A stretch of DNA of 64,000 bases from SKLM01 sp964450435 (GTDB taxonomy: Bacteria; Chloroflexota; Anaerolineae; B4-G1). The translations under genes and the position numbers were made by a program. The notes beneath the pieces are model-generated. The model saw only the letters and a program-made list of their open reading frames with translations, did not search any database and was not told where the DNA came from. The DNA lies in contig CAYVCX010000004.1 of NCBI GenBank assembly GCA_964450435.1, forward strand, positions 35,744 through 99,743. The letters are read 5' to 3'. Shown here piece by piece: positions 27,889 to 36,482 of the stretch. The stretch's first letter is position 1, and every line of letters begins with the position of its first letter.

Positions 27889-28911
27889 ATGGATGTTCTA
27901 CACGAAGGACAAGGCGAGCTAGTCGGCTGGCACGACCCGGACGAGCACCGCGCCTGGGTCGCTGAGCATAAGTCGCGCGCCTTGCAGGACAAGCGGACCA
28001 CAGTGGAGGAAGCTATTAAGGAGTATGTGAATAATGGAGATCTCATCGCATGTGGAGGATTTGGGCATATCCGGGTCTCCATGGCCTCTATCTACGAGAT
28101 CATCCGGCAACGAAAAAGAGACCTCACTCTCTGCGGGAAGACAGGCGTCCACGACGCAGACTTGCTCATTGCGGCCGGGTGTGTCAGCAGAATCGAGGTG
28201 GCCTACGCCTTTGGGCACGAGTTGCGGGGCCTCTCGCCGGCCTCGCGCCGTGCCGCCGAGAGCGGCCGCTGCGAGGTGGTGGGCGAGCTCAGCAACGCAG
28301 CCTATCAGTGGCGCTTCTTGGCTGCTGCCATGGGATTGCCGTTCATCCCCAGCCGGGTGATGCTCGGGACCGACACGCTGGAGCATAGTTCGGCGAAGGT
28401 TGTTGAGGATCCATTCACAGGGAAGCCAATTGCGCTCCTACCTGCCTGCTATCCAGATGTAGTGCTGATGCACGTACACCGGTGCGACAGGTACGGCAAC
28501 TCCCAGATCGACGGTATCGTCATAGAGGACTTTGAACTGGCCCGGGCGGCCCGGCGCCTGTTGGTCACGACCGAGGAAATAGTCGATGGTGACGTCATCC
28601 GACAATCGCCGCAAGACACCATCATCCCCTACTATCTGGTGGACACGGTCACTGAAGTACCTTATGGCGCCCATCCAACCCTGATGCCTGGGTCCTACTA
28701 CTTTGACGAACAACACATCGGAGAGTGGCTAACGCTGTCGAAGACCGACGCAGGCGCCGACGAGTACTTCACGCGCTACGTGCACGATATGGACGACTTT
28801 GGCGCATACCTCGACCTGGTGGGCGGCGCCGGTCAGATGGAGTACCTGCGTAAGGTAGAGCATCTCGAGGCCCCACTGGAAGCCCCTTGGCTAGAGGAGA
28901 AGCGAAAATGA
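27889..28911 (+). CDS. CoA-transferase subunit A (glutaconate CoA-transferase/IpdA-like)
   Basis: A 340-residue class I CoA-transferase alpha subunit. Family marks include DLIACGGFGHIRVSMAS near the N-terminus and LPACYPDVVLMHVHRCDRYGNSQIDG (about 185-210). This branch holds GctA of glutaconate fermentation and IpdA of steroid ring opening. GGAGGTG sits 5 bases before ATG 27889, preferred to GTG 27883. The stop overlaps the start of subunit B by 4 bases (ATGA), so the two are made together. Whether it transfers CoA or opens a ring by hydrolysis cannot be decided from sequence. Confidence 0.85.
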   Translation: MDVLHEGQGELVGWHDPDEHRAWVAEHKSRALQDKRTTVEEAIKEYVNNGDLIACGGFGHIRVSMASIYEIIRQRKRDLTLCGKTGVHDADLLIAAGCVSRIEVAYAFGHELRGLSPASRRAAESGRCEVVGELSNAAYQWRFLAAAMGLPFIPSRVMLGTDTLEHSSAKVVEDPFTGKPIALLPACYPDVVLMHVHRCDRYGNSQIDGIVIEDFELARAARRLLVTTEEIVDGDVIRQSPQDTIIPYYLVDTVTEVPYGAHPTLMPGSYYFDEQHIGEWLTLSKTDAGADEYFTRYVHDMDDFGAYLDLVGGAGQMEYLRKVEHLEAPLEAPWLEEKRK

Positions 28912-29675
28912 GCGAACAGTACACTCCCACAGAGTTGCTCGCGTACGTGGCAGCAGGGCTGCTCGAGGACAACAGCTCAGTCTTTGTCGGTACGGGTCTG
29001 CCGATGATTGCCGCTATGCTGGCCCAGCGAACCCATGCACCGAACCTGCTCGTCATCTTTGAAGCTGGAGGGATCGGCCCCCAGGTTCCCGTGCTTCCCA
29101 TCTCCGTTGGTGACAGCCGCACATTCCATCGTGCTGTCTCAGCTTCGAGTATGCACGACGTGATGTCGGCGAGCCAGGCGGGCTACGTCGACTACGGCTT
29201 CCTTGGCGCTGCCCAGATCGACCCCTACGGAAACCTGAATACCACAGTTATCGGCGACTGGAAGCACCCGACGGTTCGGTTTCCTGGAAGCGGGGGCGCG
29301 AACGACGTTGGATCGCTCTGCTGGCGAACGATCGTCGTCATGCGGCAGGATCCGCGCCGATTCGTGGAGAAGCTCGAGTTCGTCACGACCGCAGGGTATC
29401 TGGATGGGGCGGGAGCCCGCGACCGGGCCGGGCTCCCGATTGGGACCGGTCCCTATCGGGTGATCACCCAGCTGGGCTTATTCGGCTTCGAGGAGAAGAC
29501 CAGGCGAATGCAGTTGCTGGCCACCCATCCGGGTGTCTCGGTGAGGGCCGTCCAAGACGCGACGGGCTTCGATCTGATCATACCCGATGATGTGGCCGTG
29601 AGCCCCGCCCCTCCCCGCGATGTGCTTGAAACTATGCGTGAAATCGATCCGACCGGGATGGTCATCGCCAAGTAG
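28908..29675 (+). CDS. CoA-transferase subunit B (glutaconate CoA-transferase/IpdB-like)
   Basis: A 255-residue beta subunit. Glu52 in LVIFEAGGIG lies where GctB carries the catalytic glutamate (Glu54 in Acidaminococcus), so transfer chemistry is possible. Further marks are VGDSRT, GFLGAAQIDPYGNLNTT and GSGGANDVGSLCWRT. It starts at ATG 28908 inside the stop of subunit A. Downstream lies an acyl-CoA dehydrogenase. Together with the Cys-less thiolase-fold cluster 3 kb upstream, the pair suggests breakdown of a dicarboxylic, alicyclic or sterol-like acid through CoA thioesters. Confidence 0.85.
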   Translation: MSEQYTPTELLAYVAAGLLEDNSSVFVGTGLPMIAAMLAQRTHAPNLLVIFEAGGIGPQVPVLPISVGDSRTFHRAVSASSMHDVMSASQAGYVDYGFLGAAQIDPYGNLNTTVIGDWKHPTVRFPGSGGANDVGSLCWRTIVVMRQDPRRFVEKLEFVTTAGYLDGAGARDRAGLPIGTGPYRVITQLGLFGFEEKTRRMQLLATHPGVSVRAVQDATGFDLIIPDDVAVSPAPPRDVLETMREIDPTGMVIAK

Positions 29676-29752
29676 GAGTTCTCAGCTAGGGGGCGCGATC
29701 AGGATGGGCGGCGCGGCTGGATTAGGGACCGGCTACACGAAGGAGTTATACG

Positions 29753-30901
29753 ATGGACTTCGCGTTCACTGAAGAGCAGCGAATGCTCCGCCGCATGGTG
29801 CGAGAGTTTGCGGAGAATGAGATTGCGCCGCGGGCAGAGGAAATCGACGCCAGCGACGAATTTCCCTTTGATATCTTTCATCGCATGGGCGAGGTGGGTC
29901 TGCTCGGACTGCCCTTCCCTGCGAGGTACGGTGGCTCAGACGCTGACTACCACACAATGGTCATCGCTCTCGAGGAAATCGCACGTGTCTCGGGCTCGAT
30001 GGCCATTACCCTCGACGCGCACACGTCCCTGTGCTGCGAACCCATTTATCGCTTCGGCACAGACCAACAGCGAGCGAAGTACTTACTGCCTCTGGCCCAG
30101 GGTAACAAGATCGGAGCCTTTGGGCTCACTGAGCCCCAGGCTGGCTCGGACGCCGCAGCCACGAGCACGCGCGCTATTCGAGATCCCGACACGGGCGAGT
30201 GGGTGCTGAACGGTCAGAAGATCTTCATCACCAATGGCTCTATCGCCGATATAGTGGTGATCACGGCCAGCACCGAACCGGAGAAAGGTACCCGCGGTAT
30301 CTCCGCCTTTATCGTCGAGAAGGGGACTCCCGGATTCAAGGCTGGACGGGACGAGAAGAAGATGGGACTGAAGGGCTCCGTGACCTCGGAGCTGTTCTTC
30401 GAGGACTGCCGGATTCCCGGGGCGAATCTCCTGGGGGCGGAGAACGAGGGCTTTAGACAATTCCTGATGACGCTGGATGCCGGTCGAATCGCCATCGCGG
30501 CCATGGCGATTGGGTTGGCACAAGGGGCGTACGAGCGGGCTGTAGACTACGCGAAGGAGCGGGAGCAGTTCGGGCAACCTATTGCCGATTTTCAGGCTAT
30601 CCGGTGGATGATCGCCGATATGGCGACAGACATCGATGCTGCTCGCATGATGGTACACCGGGCGGCTTGGCTCAAGGAGCAAGAGCAGCGCTTCACGAAG
30701 GAGGCCTCGATGGCAAAGCTCTTCGCCACGGAGATGTCGGAGCGCGTGTGCCGCCAGGCAATTCAGATCCACGGCGGGTATGGCTACGTACGTGAGTACG
30801 AGGTCGAGCGCATGTACCGCGATCAACGGCTCTGCGCCATCGGCGAGGGCACAAACGAAATCCAGCGACTGGTGATCTCCCGCGAGGTGCTCCGGGAGTA
30901 A
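29753..30901 (+). CDS. Acyl-CoA dehydrogenase
   Basis: A 382-residue flavoprotein of the short/medium-chain acyl-CoA dehydrogenase type, which oxidises acyl-CoA to enoyl-CoA and passes electrons to ETF. It shows the FAD/substrate signatures FGLTEPQAGSDAAAT (about 122-137) and QIHGGYGYVREYEVERMYRD. The catalytic base is probably Glu365 in AIGEGTNEIQR. AAGGAG lies 9 bases before the ATG. It is downstream of the CoA-transferase pair, separated by about 77 bases, and probably belongs to the same unit. Chain-length preference cannot be read from sequence. Confidence 0.93.
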   Translation: MDFAFTEEQRMLRRMVREFAENEIAPRAEEIDASDEFPFDIFHRMGEVGLLGLPFPARYGGSDADYHTMVIALEEIARVSGSMAITLDAHTSLCCEPIYRFGTDQQRAKYLLPLAQGNKIGAFGLTEPQAGSDAAATSTRAIRDPDTGEWVLNGQKIFITNGSIADIVVITASTEPEKGTRGISAFIVEKGTPGFKAGRDEKKMGLKGSVTSELFFEDCRIPGANLLGAENEGFRQFLMTLDAGRIAIAAMAIGLAQGAYERAVDYAKEREQFGQPIADFQAIRWMIADMATDIDAARMMVHRAAWLKEQEQRFTKEASMAKLFATEMSERVCRQAIQIHGGYGYVREYEVERMYRDQRLCAIGEGTNEIQRLVISREVLRE

Positions 30902-30937
30902 TCTCCGTCGAATGCAGTCAATAGCAGGTCAGACAGG

Positions 30938-31762
30938 ATGAAGATCGGAGACAAGCTTTCATCGCGCTGCATCGAGGCGGCAATTCAAGACTCGCGATTC
31001 TGGCGTCGGCTTGTCTATCGGGATCAGATCGGGTCCACGAACGATGCGGCGAAGGAGTTGGCCTCTCAAGGAGAGCCAGAAGGTGCCCTTGTAGTCGCAG
31101 AAGAGCAGACAGCGGGCCGGGGACGCTTGAGTCGACGCTGGATCGCACCGGCCAGGAGCAGTCTACTGTGCTCGATTCTGTTCAGGCCCAGCCTGTCGCC
31201 CCAACAGGCCCACCGTCTCACTATGCTTTGTTCCCTAGCAGCTGCCGACGCTGTCGAAGAAGTATCCGGATTATCAGTCGCCGTCAAGTGGCCGAACGAC
31301 CTGGTCATCGTGTCGTCCAAGGCAGGGAGTGCCTCAGAGGACTGGCGCAAACTGGGTGGAATCCTGACTGAGCTGGAGATGGCCGGCGGATGCGTCGACT
31401 CCGTCGTCGTCGGTATCGGCCTAAACGTCAACGTACCGCCTTCCAGTCTCCAGAAACTGGCGCCAGACGCCACCAGCATTCTCGCTGAACTGGGGCACAT
31501 GGCTGACCGAAGCACTCTCCTCATCGCGCTCCTTGACAACGTGCAGATCAGGTATGAGAACCTCAGGAACGGATTGAGTCCTTGCAAAGAGTGGTCGGCA
31601 CGACTGGTGACTCTGGGACAGCGCGTACGACTGGTCACCAGCGGCGGCACGTTGCACGGAGTGGCCGAAGCTGTGGACGAGAACGGTGCGCTTCTTCTTC
31701 GGACGGCCGACGGAGTTCTCCATCGGCTGCTGACTGGAGATGCGACCTTGTCTCGGTCTTGA
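30938..31762 (+). CDS. birA: Biotin-[acetyl-CoA-carboxylase] ligase
   Basis: A 274-residue biotin protein ligase. The adenylate motif is GRGRLSRRW (60-68), followed by VKWPNDLV and GGILTELE; a small C-terminal SH3-like domain (about 225-270) ends the protein. It lacks the N-terminal winged-helix of E. coli BirA, so it is an enzyme-only (group I) ligase and not a repressor. It attaches biotin to carboxylase carrier domains. It lies 36 bases after the acyl-CoA dehydrogenase on the same strand. Confidence 0.92.
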   Translation: MKIGDKLSSRCIEAAIQDSRFWRRLVYRDQIGSTNDAAKELASQGEPEGALVVAEEQTAGRGRLSRRWIAPARSSLLCSILFRPSLSPQQAHRLTMLCSLAAADAVEEVSGLSVAVKWPNDLVIVSSKAGSASEDWRKLGGILTELEMAGGCVDSVVVGIGLNVNVPPSSLQKLAPDATSILAELGHMADRSTLLIALLDNVQIRYENLRNGLSPCKEWSARLVTLGQRVRLVTSGGTLHGVAEAVDENGALLLRTADGVLHRLLTGDATLSRS

Positions 31763-31924
31763 TGCCGCTCACCTCCTCGTCGACCAGGATCAAGTCTCCA
31801 CTGGATATGGGAGCTTGAGTTCACCCTGGCGTCCGCGCGAATGCAAGCACTTGCGCCCGGTGCCCGCCTGCACCGCCCAACTCTGATCATATTCAGGGTA
31901 GCACGCGGTTGGGAAGCAAAGCAA

Positions 31925-31953
31925 TTGCGTCGGCTCCGGATCTGATGTAGAAT
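31925..31953 (+). promoter_or_regulatory. Promoter of the HIT gene (leaderless transcript likely)
   Basis: TTGCGT (31925-31930), a 17-base spacer and TAGAAT (31948-31953). Transcription should start near 31960, only about 3 bases before the ATG at 31963, and no ribosome binding site is visible, so the mRNA is probably leaderless. Confidence 0.55.
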
Positions 31954-31962
31954 CCGCAGACC

Positions 31963-32451
31963 ATGGATCATCTCTGGGCTCCCTGGCGTCTGCCCTATCT
32001 GCAAGGCGAAGATCCGCTGCCCTCCGAGTGCCTCTTGTGCATCAAACCCCAGGAGCGCGATGCAGACGCCCACATCGTCCATCGCGGCGATCTGTGCTAC
32101 GTAATCCTCAATCGGTTCCCCTACAACAACGGTCACGTGATGATTGCTCCCTACGCGCACGTGGCCACGCTCGAGGATCTGGAACCCGAGACCGCCGGGG
32201 AGCTGATGGCCCTCACGCAGCTAAGCCTGGGGGTGTTGCGAGACGCCTACGCGGCTGAGGGCTTCAACGTTGGGGCCAACATAGGCTCAGCAGCAGGTGC
32301 CGGGGTGGCTGATCACGTTCATGTGCACGTGGTGCCCCGCTGGGCCGGCGACACGAACTATATGAGCACGGTGGGCAGGACGCGTGTGATCCCCGAGTTG
32401 ATGGACCAGACGTACGCGCAGCTGCGCCCTCTGTTCGAGGAAAGAGGGTAG
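31963..32451 (+). CDS. HIT-family nucleotide hydrolase/phosphorylase
   Basis: A 162-residue histidine-triad protein. The triad is His118-x-His120-x-His122 in DHVHVHVVPRW, with the upstream NRFPYNNGHVMIAPYAH typical of the FHIT/Ap4A-phosphorylase-like branch. CLLC near residue 23 may form half of a zinc site with later residues. It probably hydrolyses dinucleoside polyphosphates or nucleotide conjugates in the cytosol. The gene has its own promoter and no ribosome binding site. Confidence 0.88.
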   Translation: MDHLWAPWRLPYLQGEDPLPSECLLCIKPQERDADAHIVHRGDLCYVILNRFPYNNGHVMIAPYAHVATLEDLEPETAGELMALTQLSLGVLRDAYAAEGFNVGANIGSAAGAGVADHVHVHVVPRWAGDTNYMSTVGRTRVIPELMDQTYAQLRPLFEERG

Positions 32452-32567
32452 CTCTTCACCGCCATTTGGCAGAAGGGTCAGGCTGCTGGACTGTCAACCA
32501 GGATAGGCTGGAGAGATCAGCAGAGCGGAAAGGCAGACGGCACCGCGTAGCGCAGCCGGCACTGCGA

Positions 32568-32601
32568 CACGCATTGCGGCACGCACTACGGAAGGTATTC
32601 T
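32568..32601 (+). promoter_or_regulatory. Tandem 12-base repeat over a candidate promoter of the thiolase gene
   Basis: CACGCATTGCGG (32568-32579) and CACGCACTACGG (32580-32591) form a near-perfect direct repeat. The first copy contains TTGCGG (32574-32579), which with a 16-base spacer and TATTCT (32596-32601) makes a moderate promoter for the thiolase-hbd pair. A repeated site over the -35 is a possible regulator site. Confidence 0.35.
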
Positions 32602-32636
32602 ACGTCACTCAACACATTGAAAGGGAGAGAATCGAT

Positions 32637-33842
32637 ATGTCGAACACCTCTACGAGAAGCCCGCGTGACGCCGTCATAGTGTCCGCGGCACGCACCCCTA
32701 TCGGCAAGTTCAACGGCACCCTCACTCCCCTCTCGGCCTCGGACCTGGGCGCAGTGGCGGTCCGGGCGGCGGTGGAGCGGGCCGGCGTCGCTCCCGCCGC
32801 TATTGACGAGATTCTGATAGGCAACGTCGTCCAGGCCGGGCAGGGGCAGGCTCCCGCCCGGCAGGCCGGGATCAAGGCCGGCATTCCCGCCTCGGTGGGT
32901 GCGACTACCATCAACAAAGTCTGCGGATCCGGCCTAAAGGGTGTGATGCTGGCCGCCGCGATGATCGCCGCCGGGGACGGCGACATTTTCGTCGCCGCCG
33001 GTATGGAGAGTATGAACAACGGCCCTTACCTGCTTGACCGGGCGCGCTTCGGGTACCGGCTGGGCAACGGTGACCTGGTCGACGGAATGGTTCACGATGG
33101 CTTGTGGTGCTCCTTCGAGGACCACCACATGGGCAACTCCGCTGAGTGGATTGCCCGCGAGTATGATCTGAAGCGGGAGGAGCTGGACGCGTTCGCGTAT
33201 CAGAGCCATATGAAGGCAATCAAGGCAATCGACGCGGGCCGCTTCGAGCAGGAGATCGTCCCGGTGGAGGTGCCGCAGCGGCGGGGGGATGCACTGATGT
33301 TCGACACCGACGAGTGCCCCCGGCGGGACACATCCGTGGAGGCCCTGGCCCGCCTGAGGCCGGTCTTCGATCGCGACGGGATCGTGACCGCGGGAAACTC
33401 GCCCGGCATTACGGACGGGGCCGCGGCTACGGTGGTGATGCGCCGCGGCGAGGCGGAGGCGCTGGGGATCGAGCCCCTGGCGCGGATCGTGGCATACGAT
33501 CAGGCAGCGGTCGACCCGCTCAAGGTGTTCACCGCCCCGATCTATGCGGTGCGAAAGCTGCTGGAGAGGACGGGGACGGCGGTCGATGACTACGACCTGT
33601 TTGAAGTCAATGAGGCGTTCGCGGCCCAGATGGTCGCGGACATGCGGGCGCTCGACCTGCCGGAGGAGAAAGTGAACGTCAACGGGGGTGCCATTGCGCT
33701 GGGCCATCCGATCGGCTGCTCCGGGACGCGGGTGCTCGTGACGCTGATCTACGCGTTGAGAGACCGTGGGATGGCACGCGGCCTGGCCACGCTGTGCCTG
33801 GGTGGCGGCGGCGCCGTGGCTATGGCGATCGAGTTGGAGTGA
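32637..33842 (+). CDS. Acetyl-CoA C-acetyltransferase (thiolase)
   Basis: A 401-residue thiolase with the full catalytic set: acyl-accepting Cys96 in NKVCGSGLK, NEAFAAQ, GGAIALGHPIGCSGTR (His near 357) and CLGGGGA (second Cys near 387). It makes acetoacetyl-CoA from two acetyl-CoA or the reverse, for beta-oxidation or PHB/butyrate-type synthesis. The start at ATG 32637 has AAGGGAGAG upstream; the reading frame extends further upstream but without such support. It is 12 bases before the 3-hydroxyacyl-CoA dehydrogenase gene. It contrasts with the Cys-less thiolase-fold pair upstream. Confidence 0.93.
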   Translation: MSNTSTRSPRDAVIVSAARTPIGKFNGTLTPLSASDLGAVAVRAAVERAGVAPAAIDEILIGNVVQAGQGQAPARQAGIKAGIPASVGATTINKVCGSGLKGVMLAAAMIAAGDGDIFVAAGMESMNNGPYLLDRARFGYRLGNGDLVDGMVHDGLWCSFEDHHMGNSAEWIAREYDLKREELDAFAYQSHMKAIKAIDAGRFEQEIVPVEVPQRRGDALMFDTDECPRRDTSVEALARLRPVFDRDGIVTAGNSPGITDGAAATVVMRRGEAEALGIEPLARIVAYDQAAVDPLKVFTAPIYAVRKLLERTGTAVDDYDLFEVNEAFAAQMVADMRALDLPEEKVNVNGGAIALGHPIGCSGTRVLVTLIYALRDRGMARGLATLCLGGGGAVAMAIELE

Positions 33843-33854
33843 GAGGGAGGTATT

Positions 33855-34706
33855 ATGGGCATCGAACACATCGCCGTCGTCGGTGCAGGGACGATGGGCC
33901 ACGGCATCGCCCAGGTCTGCGCCACGACCGGCTATGAAGTCACACTGATCGACATCGACGCGGATCAGCTGGCACGCGCGCTCGGGTCGATCAAACGCTC
34001 GGTCGAGAAACTCCACAGGAAGGGACGCCTGACGGACGAGGAGCGAGAGGCGGGATTGCAGAACGTCACCACCTCGACGGAGCTGCAGGCGGCTGCCGAC
34101 GCCCACTTTGCGGTCGAGGCCGTGGTCGAGAACGTGGCGGTGAAAAAGAAGGTCTTCGGCCAGCTCGACGAGCTGACGCGGCCCGGTGTGATTCTGGCCA
34201 GCAATACATCGTCGATCTCGCTGACCGAGCTGGGCGCGGCGACGGAGCGGGCGGACCGGGTGATCGGCATGCACTTTATGAACCCGGTGCCGCTGATGAA
34301 GCTCGTCGAGGTGATCCGCGGCCTCGACACATCCGACGAGACGACGAAGCAGACGTTGGAACTCGCGGCTGCACTGGGGAAGACGCCGGTAGAGGCGGAG
34401 GACTACCCAGGGTTCATCTCCAACCGCATCCTGTGCCCCATGCTTAACGAGGCAGCATACGCGCTGATGGAAGGGGTGGGTACGAAGGAGGCCATCGACA
34501 CGGTGATGAAGCTGGGTATGAACCACCCCATGGGGCCGCTGGAACTTGCCGATCTGATCGGCCTGGACATACTGCTGGATGTGATGGAAGTACTCCATGC
34601 AGGGCTAGGCGATGACAAGTACCGCCCGTGCCCATTGGTGAGGCGTATGGTCGCCGCCGGGCACCTGGGCAGGAAGACCGGGAGGGGGTTCTACGACTAC
34701 GCTTAG
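33855..34706 (+). CDS. hbd: 3-hydroxybutyryl-CoA dehydrogenase
   Basis: A 283-residue NAD(P)-dependent dehydrogenase. The Rossmann N-terminus VVGAGTMGHGIAQ (8-20) is followed by SNTSSISLTEL and the catalytic HFMNPVPLMKLVEVI (His near 137). The C-terminal domain has GFISNRILCPMLNEA and NHPMGPLELADLIGLD. It interconverts acetoacetyl-CoA and 3-hydroxybutyryl-CoA and is paired with the thiolase just upstream. The spacing and GAGGGAGG before the ATG indicate one operon. Confidence 0.93.
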   Translation: MGIEHIAVVGAGTMGHGIAQVCATTGYEVTLIDIDADQLARALGSIKRSVEKLHRKGRLTDEEREAGLQNVTTSTELQAAADAHFAVEAVVENVAVKKKVFGQLDELTRPGVILASNTSSISLTELGAATERADRVIGMHFMNPVPLMKLVEVIRGLDTSDETTKQTLELAAALGKTPVEAEDYPGFISNRILCPMLNEAAYALMEGVGTKEAIDTVMKLGMNHPMGPLELADLIGLDILLDVMEVLHAGLGDDKYRPCPLVRRMVAAGHLGRKTGRGFYDYA

Positions 34707-34851
34707 CGACGAGGGGAAATGTGTCCGTCGTCGCAACAGGTTTGGCTCCCGTGGTTCGTCTGCTTCGTTTATGGCAGTGCCCGAACGCTGTACTCTAGCA
34801 CTCGCCACCAGCTACGGCTCACGCCGGCGCGCCTCGCCGCACAAGCGGGAC

Positions 34852-34927
34852 AGCGCCGGTCGTCTCGGGCAACGAGCCGGCGCTCCGGCCTTTTCTGCCT
34901 GCTCCGGGAGACGAGGCCTCCAGGCAG
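34852..34927 (+). terminator. Two stem-loops after hbd in a 400-base intergenic stretch
   Basis: AGCGCCGG (34852-34859) / CCGGCGCT (34877-34884), with an inner CTCG/CGAG pair and a TTTT run at 34891-34894, looks like a terminator for the thiolase-hbd operon. A second stem, CTGCCTG (34895-34901) / CAGGCAG (34921-34927), follows directly. The rest of 34707-35108 shows no supported gene; open frames there are GC-driven. Confidence 0.4.
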
Positions 34928-35108
34928 AAGATTCTATCAGGGTCACAGCCAGCCGCCCCGCACCCAGCAGGGCTCGGATACCTGGCGTGCGCGTGAGGAG
35001 CAAGGGAGCGGGAGCGGTTCTGTTGCTGGCAGCCGCGGCGCCGCGGCCGGCTGACCCTGTGATGAGATCGTGGTAGACCTAGAAGCCACAGCCTAGTGAG
35101 GTACAACC

Positions 35109-36122
35109 ATGGACACCGATTCGCACGTTCACGTCGCGGTGGTACAGGCAGCCCCTGTGCTGTTCAACCGCGACGCGACAGTTGACAAAGCCTGCAAGCT
35201 GATCCGCGAAGCTGGTTCCAGGGGGGCCGAGTTTGTGCTCTTCCCGGAGAGCTTCATCCCCTGCTACCCGCGGGGGTTGAGCTTTGGCATGGTCGTCGGA
35301 AGCCGAAGCCCTGAAGGGCGGTCCCTGTGGCAGCGATATTGGGATAACAGTGTCTGCGTTCCCGGTTCTGCGACAGACGCTCTCGGGCAGGCTGCATACG
35401 AGGCGCACGTGTACGTGGCCATCGGTGTCACAGAGCGCGAGATCGACTTCAGCGGAGGAACCCTCTACTGCACCCTGGTGTACTTCGGGCCGAGCGGGCG
35501 CCTGTTGGGCAAGCACCGGAAGCTCCAACCAACCGGCGCGGAGCGCCTCATCTGGGGACAGGGCGATGGCAGCACGCTCGTTGTTCTGGATACAGACCTG
35601 GGCAAGATAGGCGGGCTGATCTGCTGGGAGAACTACATGCCGTCCGCTCGGACGGCTCTGTACGCGAAAGGTGTTGAGATTTACCTCGCCCCCACCGCCG
35701 ATGCTCGGGACACGTGGCAGGCCACGCTGCGTCACATCGCTTGCGAAGGCCGCTGCTTCGTCCTCGGCTGCAATCAGTTTGTGACCCAGGACATGTACCC
35801 GGCTGACCTACCGATGCGCGGCGAGCTGGAGAAGCAGCCCCAGGTGATGTGTCGTGGTGGGAGCGTGATCTTGTCGCCCCTCGGAACCGTCCTCGCCGGG
35901 CCTCTCTACGATGAGGAGGGCATGCTCTACGCCGAGCTCAGCAGGGACGACTTGATTCGAAGCAAGGTCGATTTCGACGTGGTCGGTCACTATGCGCGCC
36001 CCGATGTCTTCCGGTTGATTGTCGATGAGGAACCCAAGCCACCCATCGACATTAGATCGATGCCCGGTGAGCCCGCGTCGCGCGGACAACAGGCTTCGTC
36101 CAATCATCCGGAAGAACCCTAG
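35109..36122 (+). CDS. Nitrilase (carbon-nitrogen hydrolase family)
   Basis: A 337-residue nitrilase-superfamily enzyme of branch 1 type. The catalytic triad is Glu47 (FPESF), Lys138 (GKHRKLQPT) and Cys172 (GLICWENYMP). CWEN is typical of true nitrilases/cyanide hydratases acting on organic nitriles. Length and spacing are normal; the last 25 residues are polar. It probably turns a nitrile into a carboxylic acid and ammonia in the cytosol. It stands alone between the hbd terminator region and the 6S-like RNA. Confidence 0.9.
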   Translation: MDTDSHVHVAVVQAAPVLFNRDATVDKACKLIREAGSRGAEFVLFPESFIPCYPRGLSFGMVVGSRSPEGRSLWQRYWDNSVCVPGSATDALGQAAYEAHVYVAIGVTEREIDFSGGTLYCTLVYFGPSGRLLGKHRKLQPTGAERLIWGQGDGSTLVVLDTDLGKIGGLICWENYMPSARTALYAKGVEIYLAPTADARDTWQATLRHIACEGRCFVLGCNQFVTQDMYPADLPMRGELEKQPQVMCRGGSVILSPLGTVLAGPLYDEEGMLYAELSRDDLIRSKVDFDVVGHYARPDVFRLIVDEEPKPPIDIRSMPGEPASRGQQASSNHPEEP

Positions 36123-36172
36123 CCGATCCACCGGACTGGCCTATCCGCGACGAAACCAATCCCCCGCTCCGC

Positions 36173-36214
36173 TTGCGCTTTTCTGGAGACATGGTATATT
36201 GGTTGTCGACAACC
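36173..36214 (+). promoter_or_regulatory. Promoter of the 6S-like RNA with 14-bp palindrome at the start site
   Basis: TTGCGC (36173-36178), a 16-base spacer and TATATT (36195-36200). Directly after the -10 lies the perfect palindrome GGTTGTCGACAACC (36201-36214), which would cover the transcription start. Its core TTGTCGACAA resembles operators of GntR-type repressors. Confidence 0.5.
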
Positions 36215-36357
36215 CTGCTGTGTTCGTGACAGCCGACTGCGTTTTGAGCCAACACCTATCAGATAGGGAGCTGTAGTCTCCCCGGGAGGCCGGGGAGCAG
36301 GCACCCACTTACGAGCAGAGGCTCAACACACAAACGGCGCACGGCATGGCGGGGTTT
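36207..36357 (+). ncRNA. ssrS: 6S RNA (RNA polymerase regulator)
   Basis: An RNA of about 150 bases that folds like 6S RNA: a closing stem (36211-36222 with 36345-36356, 12 pairs including three wobbles), an internal loop with UUCGUGA as in E. coli UUCGCAAG, paired GCCG/CGGC and TGCG/CGCA, then TTGAGCC (36244-36250) with GGCTCAA (36320-36326), a large central bubble, and a perfect 8-bp hairpin CTCCCCGG-GAGG-CCGGGGAG (36278-36297). The strand after the hairpin carries GGCACCCACTT, similar to the conserved CACCU strand of known 6S RNAs. 6S RNA binds housekeeping RNA polymerase by mimicking an open promoter. Ends are approximate; the identification rests on structure by eye. Confidence 0.65.
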
Positions 36358-36401
36358 CACTCAAGTGTGAGCCTCCTGGCGGCAGTTGCATTTCTTCGTG
36401 C

Positions 36402-36430
36402 TTGACCTCGGCACTCTTCTGTGCTATCCT
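36402..36430 (+). promoter_or_regulatory. Promoter of the metallo-beta-lactamase-fold gene
   Basis: TTGACC (36402-36407), a 17-base spacer and TATCCT (36425-36430). The start would be near 36437, giving a leader of about 45 bases to ATG 36483. Confidence 0.65.
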
Positions 36431-36482
36431 CTTGTAGATTTCGTCTCCATTGCAGCGTCAATAAAGCAACGCGAGGTACACC

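Noticed and set aside
34730..35100. Overlapping open frames on both strands in the hbd-nitrilase spacer
   Set aside because: Arg/Ala/Pro-rich with no family likeness; stem-loops explain the structure better.
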